Assembly (NCBI RefSeq): GCF_017876655.1
Contig: NZ_JAGIOK010000001.1
Span: 1,736,001-1,800,000 of the forward strand
DNA length: 64,000 bases
Direction: 5' to 3'
Origin: Microbacterium imperiale
GTDB taxonomy: Bacteria > Actinomycetota > Actinomycetes > Actinomycetales > Microbacteriaceae
The position numbers were made by a program, and so were the translations under genes. This document shows positions 44,532 through 52,645 of this stretch, in pieces (the stretch's first letter is position 1; each line of letters opens with the position of its first letter). The notes beneath the pieces are model-generated. The model made no database searches, was not told where the DNA came from, and saw nothing but the letters and a program-made list of their open reading frames with translations.

Positions 44532-45029
44532 ATGAGCCTTCCGCATCGCGACGAGTGGAACGCCCGGCCGGGCGGCTTCCGCCGGTTCGAGAAGACCGTT
44601 CCCGTGGGCTCGGGCGACGCCGTCTGGCAGCGGGCGCGCGCCGATCTGCTGGCCTGGCGGGTCAAGACGCGCAGCGGGTTCCGCGTGGTGCCGGACCTGC
44701 CGGCGGCCGAGGGCGGACGGCACTGGCTCGAGGTCGGGTGGGGCCCGCTCACGCTCCGCGAGCCGGTCGAGGTCGTCGCGTTCGCGGATGAGCGCGACCG
44801 GGTGGGCTACGTCTACCTGGCACTCCCCGGCCACCCGCTCGAGGGCGAGGAAGCGTTCCTTCTCACGCGACACGGCGACGACGTTCGCTTCACGCTGCGC
44901 TCACTGTCCCGGCCGGCGCCGACACCGATCTGGCGGCTCGCCTACCCGGCCGTCCGCATCGTGCAGGTGATCGTGCGGACGCGCTACCTCAGCGCCCTTC
45001 GGCGCGAGGATCGGATTCCCGGTCGGTGA
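44532..45029 (+). CDS. DUF1990-like conserved protein
   Basis: 165 residues. The pattern FEKTVPVGSGDAVWQRARADLLAWRV near the start, GFRV and the central LEVGWGPLTLREPVEVVAFADERDRVGYVYLAL segment match DUF1990, a lipocalin-like family of unknown function found in actinobacteria. Residues around GHPLEGEEAFLL and the closing SRPAPTPIWRLAYP also fit. No signal peptide. Stands alone between the ribosomal operon and an unremarkable gap. Confidence 0.75.
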   Translation: MSLPHRDEWNARPGGFRRFEKTVPVGSGDAVWQRARADLLAWRVKTRSGFRVVPDLPAAEGGRHWLEVGWGPLTLREPVEVVAFADERDRVGYVYLALPGHPLEGEEAFLLTRHGDDVRFTLRSLSRPAPTPIWRLAYPAVRIVQVIVRTRYLSALRREDRIPGR

Positions 45030-45185
45030 GCCGAGGGCGAGTGGCCCATGGTGGCTCCCTCGGGGAGCGAGTCGTCGATCATGTCGACGACGCGGTGATC
45101 GGTTTTCCTCTCGCAACTAGCGGAACTGTGCCAACCGCGGCGCGATTTCTTGCAGCATGGCAACGCGACGCCCAAGAATTCGACC

Positions 45186-45434
45186 GTGACCACATCGCCG
45201 CCGGAACTATCTCGACTGGGTGCGGCGGCTCTGATCTGCCTGGGCGCCGCGGTGGCCCTGGCGTGGGCGCTGTTCTCCGCCGCCCACGTCGACACCCCAC
45301 GGGAAGCACGTGCGGTAGCGGGGTACTACTGGGTCGCCGACGTTGACGCGATCGCGGGCGCGGTGCTCGCCGTCATCGCCTTCGTCAGTCGGCGCCGGCA
45401 GCCGGCGGCGGGCGCGCGCCGTCGGAGCAATTGA
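45186..45434 (+). CDS. Small hypothetical membrane protein
   Basis: 82 residues from GTG 45186, not recognised. Two membrane helices (ALICLGAAVALAWALFSAAHV and the later VDAIAGAVLAVIAFVS) with a short positively charged end (SRRRQPAAGARRRS). Ribosome site weak; a TTG 36 bases upstream is an alternative. Codon use is consistent with a gene, but evidence is limited. The rest of 45030-45628 shows no other credible gene. Confidence 0.4.
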   Translation: MTTSPPELSRLGAAALICLGAAVALAWALFSAAHVDTPREARAVAGYYWVADVDAIAGAVLAVIAFVSRRRQPAAGARRRSN

Positions 45435-45622
45435 CCGCTCCGGCGGATCAGTTGCGGGAGGGTGACTGTTGCGACTGCAGCGGCATCTCGAGCAGTCGCT
45501 TCACGTGACCTTCATCGCCCGGGCGATGTGAAAGAACTCATCCGACCCCATCGCCTTCTTGTCCGTGGCCGCAGCGGCATGTCACACGCCCGGATCGCGA
45601 CGTCGGAGGTTCATGGCATTAT

Positions 45623-45638
45623 TCGAACATGCATTCGA
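45623..45638 (+). promoter_or_regulatory. LexA (SOS) box overlapping the DUF222-HNH start
   Basis: TCGAAC-ATGC-ATTCGA differs at one position from the Gram-positive/actinobacterial SOS box TCGAAC-N4-GTTCGA. The start codon at 45629 lies inside it, so LexA would cover the start of a possibly leaderless mRNA. Confidence 0.7.
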
Positions 45639-47065
45639 ATGGCGAGGTCGGTAGCGACAGCGGGAGCGGGAGCGACGCGGATGTCGCCGCACTCGCGGAA
45701 CTCGTCGCCGACGCCGCCGGTGTCACGGATGCCGCACGCGCGGTGCAGATCCGCGAGGTGCGGGTGCTCGCCGCGGCGGGACGGCTGGCCGAGCAGCAGA
45801 CGGCCGGGGCCGACGAGAGGGTCAAGGCCCGCGAGATGGCACTGCGAAGCATCGCAGCGGAACTCGCGGGAGTGTTCGTCACCACGGACCGGACGCTGCA
45901 ACGACGGATCGACGAAGCGCGAGACCTCGTCGAGCACTACCCCGCGACGATGGACGCCTGGGAAGCGGGTCGCATCACCCGGGGGCATGTGCGGGTGATC
46001 CAAGACGCCGGGTGTGTCGTGCCGATCGAGGTGCTCGGCGAGTTCGAGCGGGCCGCGATCGAGCGGTGCGAGGGCGAGACGCCGAACCGGGTGCGAGACG
46101 CGCTGGTGCACCTCGCGGAGAGATTGCATCCACGGTCATTCAGCGAGCGGCACGAGGCTGCTGCGGCCGGGCGATGCGTGCGCGTGCAGCCGGGGGCGGA
46201 CGGGATGTCGGACCTGATCGCGACGCTGCCGACCGTGATCGCCGAAGGGGTCGTCGACCGGTTGACGCGACAGGCACGGGAGATCATCGACGCCCGCCCG
46301 CAGGCCGATTCGGCCGGGAATGACGACGGGGCGGCGTCGGGCACGGTCGAAGGGGCGACGAGTGACGCAACTGCGGCGGGAGCAGCGAGGGCGGGCGGTT
46401 TGTCGTTCGCTGGCGACACCCGCACGATGGACCAAGTCCGCGCCGACGTGTTCGCCGACCTGCTGCTCGCGGGAACGCCCGCGGTCGACCCCACGGCGAC
46501 CGGCGACGGAGACGGGACGCTCGGCGCAATCCGCGCCAAAGTGCAGGTCGTCGTCTCCGCCCTCACCCTGACCGGTGAAGACGACGGGCCGGCCGACCTC
46601 GTCGGACGCTCCCCCATCGACGCCGCCACCGCCCGCGAACTCGCCGGCGACAACACCGTCTGGGACCGACTCCTCACCCACCCCGTCACCGGAACCGTCC
46701 TCGAGTGCGACGCCTATCAACCGACCGCGGCGATGCGGCGCCTCCTGCGAGCACGAGACCGGCACTGCCGATTCCCCGGATGCCGGCAACCCGCCATCCG
46801 GTGCGAAATAGACCACACTCATGCGGCATCGGGCGGCGGACCCACCCATGTGTGCAATCTCGCGCAGCTGTGCAAAAGACATCACGACGTCAAACACCAC
46901 ACCCGCTGGCGAGTGAGACAGCTCGCGGGAGGACTGCTCGTGTGGACTTCACCCACCGGGAGGGTCTACCGCGAAGACGCACCACCACCGCTGGTCGCAT
47001 TCGCGCCGGCGATCGATCCGCCACCGCGGACCTCACCACCGTTGGGTGACGCACCGCCGTTCTGA
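45629..47065 (+). CDS. DUF222 / HNH endonuclease domain protein (13E12-repeat type)
   Basis: 478 residues. N-terminal DUF222 helical region (residues ~20-340) and C-terminal HNH nuclease: CRFPGCRQPAIRCEIDHTHA and LCKRHHDVKH supply the CxxC-HNH zinc-and-metal site. The family is the actinobacterial 13E12 repeat group, often in many genome copies and inducible by DNA damage. The linker around residues 215-260 is low complexity. ATG 45629 is inside a LexA-type box. A proline-rich tail ends the protein. Confidence 0.9.
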   Translation: MHSNGEVGSDSGSGSDADVAALAELVADAAGVTDAARAVQIREVRVLAAAGRLAEQQTAGADERVKAREMALRSIAAELAGVFVTTDRTLQRRIDEARDLVEHYPATMDAWEAGRITRGHVRVIQDAGCVVPIEVLGEFERAAIERCEGETPNRVRDALVHLAERLHPRSFSERHEAAAAGRCVRVQPGADGMSDLIATLPTVIAEGVVDRLTRQAREIIDARPQADSAGNDDGAASGTVEGATSDATAAGAARAGGLSFAGDTRTMDQVRADVFADLLLAGTPAVDPTATGDGDGTLGAIRAKVQVVVSALTLTGEDDGPADLVGRSPIDAATARELAGDNTVWDRLLTHPVTGTVLECDAYQPTAAMRRLLRARDRHCRFPGCRQPAIRCEIDHTHAASGGGPTHVCNLAQLCKRHHDVKHHTRWRVRQLAGGLLVWTSPTGRVYREDAPPPLVAFAPAIDPPPRTSPPLGDAPPF

Positions 47066-47112
47066 CCCGAGGACCCGAGGACCCGAGGACTCAAGGACAC
47101 TGAGGACCCGGG
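47064..47112 (+). repeat. Short tandem repeat GACCCGAG after the HNH gene
   Basis: Three perfect copies of GACCCGAG, then three degenerate units (GACTCAAG, GACACTGAG, GACCCGGG), starting at the HNH stop codon. No terminator-like fold is evident. The following stretch to 47392 is GC-rich and I see no gene or clear signal there. Confidence 0.7.
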
Positions 47113-47392
47113 TGCCCACGCGCGCGCCCGCGCAGATGCGCTCGGCGACGCCGCATCTCCTTCGGCGGGACGTACCTGCGTGCCCCCGGGACACCACGGT
47201 CACCTGGTGACGACGCCCGCTGGCGTGCCGCCTCCGCATCACGCGAAGCGCGCGGGCGGCGGCTCCCCGTGTGTGACCCACTGCGCGCGTCGCGACGCAA
47301 TCACCCCGCGCGGCGTTCACGGGCTGCGGGACTGCGCGGGACTTCGCGATCACCCCACGGCCGCCTTCGGGTGTTTCACGCGCGCGCTGGGA

Positions 47393-48112
47393 TCACTCCG
47401 CCCCGGCGCTCGCGGCGCCATCGGCGGCCTCGGCGGCCTCGGCGGCCTCCGCGGCGCCGCGGCCCCAGCGGAACGCCGACACGGTCGGGTCTCCGGCGAT
47501 CCAGAAGCGCCACGGGAACGCCACCGTTCCGGCCACACCCGCAACCCCGACGCGCGGCCCCGTCGCCACCGCGACCTCCGGGTCGTCGCGCAGCAGCAGG
47601 CGCGCCACCGCACCGGCCCGCTCGGCGCCCGTCACCGCGTCGATGCCGTCATGCACCGGATACCGCAACCCGACCGCGTCGCCGAGCCGCCCCGGTCCCC
47701 GCGCCAGGTCGCGCGCCACCCGTGCCGCGGGACGCCGCGCGTGGGCAGCATCCGCCCCCTCGACGATCTCCGCGGCCCGCAGCAGCACTCCACCGGCGAC
47801 GCCGGCCGGCCCGCAGACGACGTTCACGCACGAGTGGATGCCGTGACTGAGGTACACGTACAGATGCCCCGGCTCGCCCCACATCGTCGCGTTGCGCGCC
47901 GTCGGACCCATGCGAGCGTGCGACCCCGGATCCGGCCGGTCGCCGGTGTCGCGGCCGTGATACGCCTCGACCTCCGTCAACCGCGCCGTCACGGCGATCC
48001 CGTCGACCGACACCCGCAGCAGACCGCCGAGCAGGCGTGGCGCAACGTCGACCGGCAGCGACGCCAGCTCCGCGCGCGTCGTGGGGTGGAACCCGGCCGG
48101 GACGGAGGTCAC
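47393..48112 (-). CDS. DNA-3-methyladenine glycosylase (AAG/MPG family)
   Basis: 239 residues. LTEVEAYHGRDTGDRPDPGSHA contains the catalytic Glu and the Tyr/His of the flipped-base pocket near residues 45-66; GHLYVYLSHGIHSCVNVVC follows near 82, and RGPGRLGDAVGL lies later. This is the alkyl-adenine glycosylase fold. It starts alkylation repair by removing damaged purines. GTG 48112 overlaps the stop of the upstream gene, so the two are coupled. The Ala/Glu tail is low complexity. Confidence 0.88.
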   Translation of the reverse strand: MTSVPAGFHPTTRAELASLPVDVAPRLLGGLLRVSVDGIAVTARLTEVEAYHGRDTGDRPDPGSHARMGPTARNATMWGEPGHLYVYLSHGIHSCVNVVCGPAGVAGGVLLRAAEIVEGADAAHARRPAARVARDLARGPGRLGDAVGLRYPVHDGIDAVTGAERAGAVARLLLRDDPEVAVATGPRVGVAGVAGTVAFPWRFWIAGDPTVSAFRWGRGAAEAAEAAEAADGAASAGAE

Positions 48113-49539
48113 GGCCGCGGCGCGCTCTGGCACCACGAGATGTCGAAGCCGCTGAGGGCCTGAACCTCCTCGCCGGTGCCGAGGTCGACGATGTGCGTCT
48201 GCAGCCGCTCCGGCAGCGGCAGCAGATACGCGTCGTACGGGTTCGAGACGGCATCCGGTGCGACCAGGAACGCCGCGTACCGGCTGCTCGGCGACACGCA
48301 GGTGTGCAGCAGCAGGTCATCGGAGTCGACCGAGAAGACTTCGCGCGCCGACCCGTCGGCGCCGACCAGCGCGACCGACGTCGACAGCACGGTGAAGCCC
48401 TCGACCTGCGACAGCACCCGCAGGGTCTCGTCGGCGGTGCCGGGCAGCGCCGTGACCGACTGCGTCTCGCCGAGCGCGGGGTCGGTGGGCGTGAGGGTGC
48501 GCTCCTCGGCCGTCGCCAGGTCGATCGCCACGAGGCCGGCCGCGCGCTGCACGATCGCCTCGGTCGACCCGCGCGCGATGCCGTCGATCGTGATCGCGTT
48601 GCCGAGGGCCACGGGCGCTCCGCCCGCCGTCGAGACGAGGGTCAGCGCGCTGTCGAACGTCAGCAGCAGCACGGCGTCGGTGCCCGGCACGAACCGCCAG
48701 TCGTCGGTGCGCGAGTCGGCGCCCTGGATCTCCAGCTGCGTCGGTTCGTCGTCGGCGCGCGCGTCCGCGAGTGATGCGGTGAACAGCGCGCTCTCGAGGC
48801 CACCGCCGGCGCCGATGTCGGCGTCGGTGAAGGTGTAGCCGATGAGGTCGCCGCGGTCGGCGGTCTGCAGATTCGTCACGGTGCCGCGCCCGGGCAGCGG
48901 CAGCTCCCGCTCCCGCTGGCCGTCGCGGTCGGTGACGATGAGGGTCGACGTCCCGTCCTCCCCCGTCGACACGATCGCGAGGTGGGTCGTGGTCGCCCGG
49001 AAGTCCTCGATCCGCGGGTGCGTGAAGACCGGCACCGCGCCCTCGCCGTCGAGACCCGTGCGGAAGATCGTGTCTTCATCGCCGCCCCGCTGAAGCAGGA
49101 AGGTCTCGAGCGGCGGCGTCGTGAACGTCTGCTCGACCGTCCCGGCCGGACCGCCGCCGAGTCCGCGCAGCCCCTCGATCCGGACCGAGTACTCGGTGTC
49201 GTCGCGCAGCGGCAGCGTGAACCGGATGCCGATCTGCCGGCCGGACGTGTCGACCGTGAAGTCCGCGGCCGGCTCGATGCTCACCTGCGCGGGATCGACC
49301 TCGACGAGCGACTGCGTCGTCGTGACGATCATGCGCGACCCCGCCGACTCGATCGCCGCCTGCGGATCGATGCTCGTCGACGTGGCCCGCGGTCCCTGGA
49401 TGGTGGTGAGGATGCCGCTGGCACCGCCGACCAGCGCCAGAGCGCCGATGACCGCGGCCATCGCGACCACGAACCGGCGGGATCGGCGGTGGCGCGAGCG
49501 CGCGCGGCGCGACCCGGTCGGCGCGGCCTCAGTACTCAT
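48109..49539 (-). CDS. Hypothetical membrane-anchored beta-propeller-like protein
   Basis: 476 residues. Basic N-terminus (~22 residues), one membrane helix (VVAMAAVIGALALVGGASGIL), then a large extracellular part with an Ig-like module (ADFTVDTSGRQIGIRFTLPL, ending QTFTTPP) and repeated beta-blade motifs such as TLIVTDRDGQRERELPLPG and LVAIDLATAEERTLTP. This resembles WD/TolB-like propellers. Two Cys near the end. Function unknown. Overlaps the preceding TIGR03943 gene's end by 11 bases and the glycosylase by four. Confidence 0.65.
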   Translation of the reverse strand: MSTEAAPTGSRRARSRHRRSRRFVVAMAAVIGALALVGGASGILTTIQGPRATSTSIDPQAAIESAGSRMIVTTTQSLVEVDPAQVSIEPAADFTVDTSGRQIGIRFTLPLRDDTEYSVRIEGLRGLGGGPAGTVEQTFTTPPLETFLLQRGGDEDTIFRTGLDGEGAVPVFTHPRIEDFRATTTHLAIVSTGEDGTSTLIVTDRDGQRERELPLPGRGTVTNLQTADRGDLIGYTFTDADIGAGGGLESALFTASLADARADDEPTQLEIQGADSRTDDWRFVPGTDAVLLLTFDSALTLVSTAGGAPVALGNAITIDGIARGSTEAIVQRAAGLVAIDLATAEERTLTPTDPALGETQSVTALPGTADETLRVLSQVEGFTVLSTSVALVGADGSAREVFSVDSDDLLLHTCVSPSSRYAAFLVAPDAVSNPYDAYLLPLPERLQTHIVDLGTGEEVQALSGFDISWCQSAPRP

Positions 49540-50329
49540 ACGGGTCCTCGGGCTCGTCGATGGTCTGCACGCCGGTGGCCTCGACGACGAGCGCTCCGTC
49601 GCGGTCGCGGATGACGCCCGTGACCGTGACCCAGTCGCCGGTCGCCGGCACGGACTCGAGGGCGCCGCCGATCGGGATGCTCGCGGGCTGCGCGTCGATG
49701 ACGCAGTGCGTGATCACGAGGCGCGTGAGTCCGAAGCCGTCGCCGCCGGACGGCGTGACGAAGCCGGTGAGCGTGATCTCGTTGCCCTCGAACGCCTCGG
49801 GGTTCGTGGCCGTCGCGAACACGCTCGCCCACTCGCCGACACCGAACGCGGCGGTGTCGCCCGTCGTGGCCAGTGCGACCGTGTCGGCACCCTGGAACAG
49901 CGGCGGCGCGCCCGTGTCGCGCGACATCGCGAGCTCCGCCGACAGCGTGGCGGGCGGGGTGACCAGCGCGACCGCGACGAGTCCCGTCGCGAGGATGCCA
50001 CCGCTCGCCGTCGCGAGGAACCGCAACGGGGTTCCCGCCTCGAGGTCCGCGTGATCGTGCCCGTGTCCGGTGTCACCGTCATGGGCGGCATCGTGCGCCG
50101 CGCCCGCGGGAGCATGCGCATCGCCGTGGTCGTGCCCGTGATCGGCCTCGGCGCCCAAAGGCAGCGCGAAGCTCACGACGGCTCCGATCAGGCCGAGCAC
50201 CGACATCCCCACGGCGAACCAGGCGGAGTCGGGGTTGATGTACAGGCCGATGCGGCCGGTCACCGCGAGGGTCACGGTGATTGCCGCGAGGGCGGCGGCC
50301 AGCCCCACGCCGAACAGGCGCGTGAGCAT
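49529..50329 (-). CDS. TIGR03943-family putative permease subunit, His-rich
   Basis: 266 residues from ATG 50329. Two or three N-terminal membrane helices, then a striking metal-binding loop with HGHDHGDAH and HGHDHADLE, another helix, and an extracellular C-terminal domain with TLTGFVTPSGGDGFGLTRLVITHCVIDAQ, typical of TIGR03943. The pair of this protein and the adjacent permease is often under Zur control. Likely takes part in zinc handling. A TTG start at 50347 is possible but less convincing. Confidence 0.82.
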   Translation of the reverse strand: MLTRLFGVGLAAALAAITVTLAVTGRIGLYINPDSAWFAVGMSVLGLIGAVVSFALPLGAEADHGHDHGDAHAPAGAAHDAAHDGDTGHGHDHADLEAGTPLRFLATASGGILATGLVAVALVTPPATLSAELAMSRDTGAPPLFQGADTVALATTGDTAAFGVGEWASVFATATNPEAFEGNEITLTGFVTPSGGDGFGLTRLVITHCVIDAQPASIPIGGALESVPATGDWVTVTGVIRDRDGALVVEATGVQTIDEPEDPYEY

Positions 50330-50339
50330 GGCGGACGAC

Positions 50340-51356
50340 TTAGGCAAGGAGGTTCACCACCCCACCGAGCGCGATGGCGAACAGCACGACGATGACGACC
50401 AGCCCCACCAGCACGCGCGAGCGCAGCGTCGTGCGCATGAGCGCGAGCATCTTCACGTCGACGAGCGGCCCGACCAGCAGGAACGCCACGATCGACCCGG
50501 GGGTGAAGGTCGATGCGAACGACAGCGCGAAGAACGAGTCGACGTTCGAGCAGATCGACACGATCATCGCCAGCGCGATCATCGCGAGGATCGACAGCGC
50601 CGGGTTCGACCCGATCGCCAGCAGCGTGTCACGCGGCACGAGCACCTGCACCGCTCCGGCGATGGCCGAGCCGAGCACCAGCGCCGGCATGACCGCCCGC
50701 AGCTCGACGACGAACTGCGCCAGGCTGCGCCGCCCCCGTCCACCCGGGTCTTCGGCCGCGAGCTCGCACGTCGCGAGGAAGCGCTCGGTGAGCAGAGCGT
50801 CCGGGTCGGGATGCCGCGAGTACAGCCACCCGATGAGGTTGGCCACGACGTAGCCGCCGACGAGACGGGCGACGAGGATGCCGTCGTCGAACCCGAACGC
50901 CTGATGCGTCGTGATGATCACGATGGGGTTCACGATGGGGGCGGCGATGAGGAACGTCATCGTCTCGGGCACCGAGAATCCGCGGATCATCAAGCCGCGG
51001 GCGAAGGGCAGGTTGCCGCACTCGCACACCGGGATCAGCATGCCCAGCAGCGACAGCACCGCCCGGCGAGCCCATGCGCGCCGCGGCATCCACCGCTCGA
51101 TGACGCTCGGCGGCACCCACACCTGCACGACGATCGAGAGCGCGACGCCCAGCAGCACGAAGGGCAGAGACTCGATGAGCACGCTCAGCCCGAGCGTGAC
51201 GCCGTCCTGCGCGCGCAGCGGCAGCGAGGGCCCGGGAGTCAGGACGGCGACACCCAGCAGCGCGGCGATGACGACCGCACCGATCCCCAGCAGGACGACG
51301 GTGCGCGTCGCCGGCGAGGGTGCGAGCCGTGCGGTTCTAGGAGCCGTCACGCTCAT
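50340..51356 (-). CDS. ArsP_1/COG0701-type permease, zinc-locus partner
   Basis: 338 residues, about eight membrane helices. The conserved IPVCECGNLPFARGL motif with a Cys-x-Cys pair near residue 110 and the mirrored VSICSNVDSFFALSF near 270 are signatures of this permease family. FLIAAPIVNPIVIITTHQAFG is another conserved block. It is organised with the His-rich TIGR03943 subunit and zur. Its N-terminus overlaps zur by 20 bases, so translation is coupled. Confidence 0.85.
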   Translation of the reverse strand: MSVTAPRTARLAPSPATRTVVLLGIGAVVIAALLGVAVLTPGPSLPLRAQDGVTLGLSVLIESLPFVLLGVALSIVVQVWVPPSVIERWMPRRAWARRAVLSLLGMLIPVCECGNLPFARGLMIRGFSVPETMTFLIAAPIVNPIVIITTHQAFGFDDGILVARLVGGYVVANLIGWLYSRHPDPDALLTERFLATCELAAEDPGGRGRRSLAQFVVELRAVMPALVLGSAIAGAVQVLVPRDTLLAIGSNPALSILAMIALAMIVSICSNVDSFFALSFASTFTPGSIVAFLLVGPLVDVKMLALMRTTLRSRVLVGLVVIVVLFAIALGGVVNLLA

Positions 51357-51753
51357 CGTCGCGCCGCAGTGCCGAGCACGCGGCGCAGAGGCCGAAGATG
51401 TCGACGACGTGCTCTGCGCGGGTGAACCCGTTGGCGGCGGCCGTGCGGTGCGCCCACTCCTCGACGTCGGACGCCTGGATCTCGACGGTGAGGCCGCACG
51501 AACGGCAGATCAGGTGGTGGTGATGCCCTTCGCTCGAGCAGGCCCGGTAGATGGCCTCGCCGTCGGGGCTCTGCAGCTGGTCGGCCTCACCCGAGGCGGC
51601 GAGCGTCGCCAGCGCACGGTAGACGGTGGCCAACCCGATGCCGGTGTTGTCGTCGCGCAGCGACGCGTGCAGGTCTTGAGCCGAGACGAAACCGCGCGCA
51701 TCCGACAGCGCCGTGCGCACGCGCTCGCGCTGCCATGTGTTCCGCTGGGCCAT
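51337..51753 (-). CDS. zur: Fur-family zinc uptake regulator Zur
   Basis: 138 residues. Winged helix near residues 10-75 with NTGIGLATVYRALATLA as recognition helix. Metal-sensing motif EGHHHHLICRSCG, then VDIFGLCAACSAL with the second CxxC of the structural zinc site. Its place between znuB and a zinc-linked permease identifies it as Zur rather than Fur. Lies 10 bases after znuB, in the same operon. Confidence 0.92.
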   Translation of the reverse strand: MAQRNTWQRERVRTALSDARGFVSAQDLHASLRDDNTGIGLATVYRALATLAASGEADQLQSPDGEAIYRACSSEGHHHHLICRSCGLTVEIQASDVEEWAHRTAAANGFTRAEHVVDIFGLCAACSALRRDDERDGS

Positions 51754-51763
51754 GGCGGCGAGT

Positions 51764-52645
51764 CTACTCGGCCGTCCTCGGCATCGGCTGGGTGCGCAGC
51801 ACGCGGCCGCGACGCGATCCGACGATGCGGCAGACCAGGTAGATCGCGAACGAGATCGTCGTGATGTAGGGGCTCACGGGCAGTGTGCCGGCGACGGCCA
51901 GCAGGATGCCGCCGACGGCCGACACGACGCCGAACAGCGCGGCCAGCAGCGGCACCGCGAGCGGTCCGGTGGCGACCCGCACCGCCGCGGCGGCGGGCGT
52001 GACCAGCAGCGCCATCACGAGCAGCGCGCCGATGATGTGGACGGCGACGGCGACGATGAGTCCGAGCAGCAGCATGAAGCCCAGCGAGACGGCGACCGTC
52101 GGCACGCCGCGTGCCGCCGCCGACTGCGGGTCGAGCGAGTCGAACCGCAGCGGCCGCCAGATCAGCAGCAGCGCGATCAGCACGAATGCCCCGATCGCGA
52201 TGAGCCAGCCGAGCTGGCCGGACTGCACCGACACGATCTGCCCGGTCAGCAGGCTGAACCGGTTGGCGCTGCGGCCGTCGTAGAGCGACAGGAACAGGAT
52301 GCCGAGCCCCAACCCGAACGGCATGAGCACGCCGATGATCGAGTTGCGGTCGCGCGCTCGCGAGCCGAGCCATCCGATGAGCGCCGCGGCGATGAGCGAG
52401 CCCACGATCGACCCGGTGACGACGTCGACGCCGATCAGCAGCGCCGCCGCGGCGCCCGCGAACGACAGCTCGCTGATGCCGTGGACGGCGAACGCCATGT
52501 CGCGCTGCAGCACGAAGACGCCGATGAGCCCGCCGACCAGCCCCAGCACGGCACCGGCCCAGACCGAGTTCTGCACGAGCGCGAGGATGTCGCCGTACAC
52601 CGGCAGTCCGCCGAACATCGCGTCCCAGACGTCCGCCCAGCTCAT
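51764..52645 (-). CDS. znuB: Zinc/manganese ABC transporter permease (ZnuB-like)
   Basis: 293 residues, eight or so membrane helices, ABC-3 family. FVLQRDMAFAVHGISELSFAGAAAALL near residues 50-76 and DPQSAAARGVP in the cytoplasmic coupling region near 175 are typical. Forms the pore for a metal importer with the adjacent ATPase. ATG overlaps the znuC stop by four bases. Confidence 0.9.
   Translation of the reverse strand: MSWADVWDAMFGGLPVYGDILALVQNSVWAGAVLGLVGGLIGVFVLQRDMAFAVHGISELSFAGAAAALLIGVDVVTGSIVGSLIAAALIGWLGSRARDRNSIIGVLMPFGLGLGILFLSLYDGRSANRFSLLTGQIVSVQSGQLGWLIAIGAFVLIALLLIWRPLRFDSLDPQSAAARGVPTVAVSLGFMLLLGLIVAVAVHIIGALLVMALLVTPAAAAVRVATGPLAVPLLAALFGVVSAVGGILLAVAGTLPVSPYITTISFAIYLVCRIVGSRRGRVLRTQPMPRTAE

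Noticed and set aside
47064..47112. Tandem GACCCGAG repeats as a CRISPR-like array
   Set aside because: Units are contiguous, 8-9 bases, without spacers and with no cas genes nearby.
47180..48163. Plus-strand frame across the glycosylase region as a gene
   Set aside because: It is antisense to a well-supported AAG-family gene and shows only Arg/Pro/His-rich shadow sequence.
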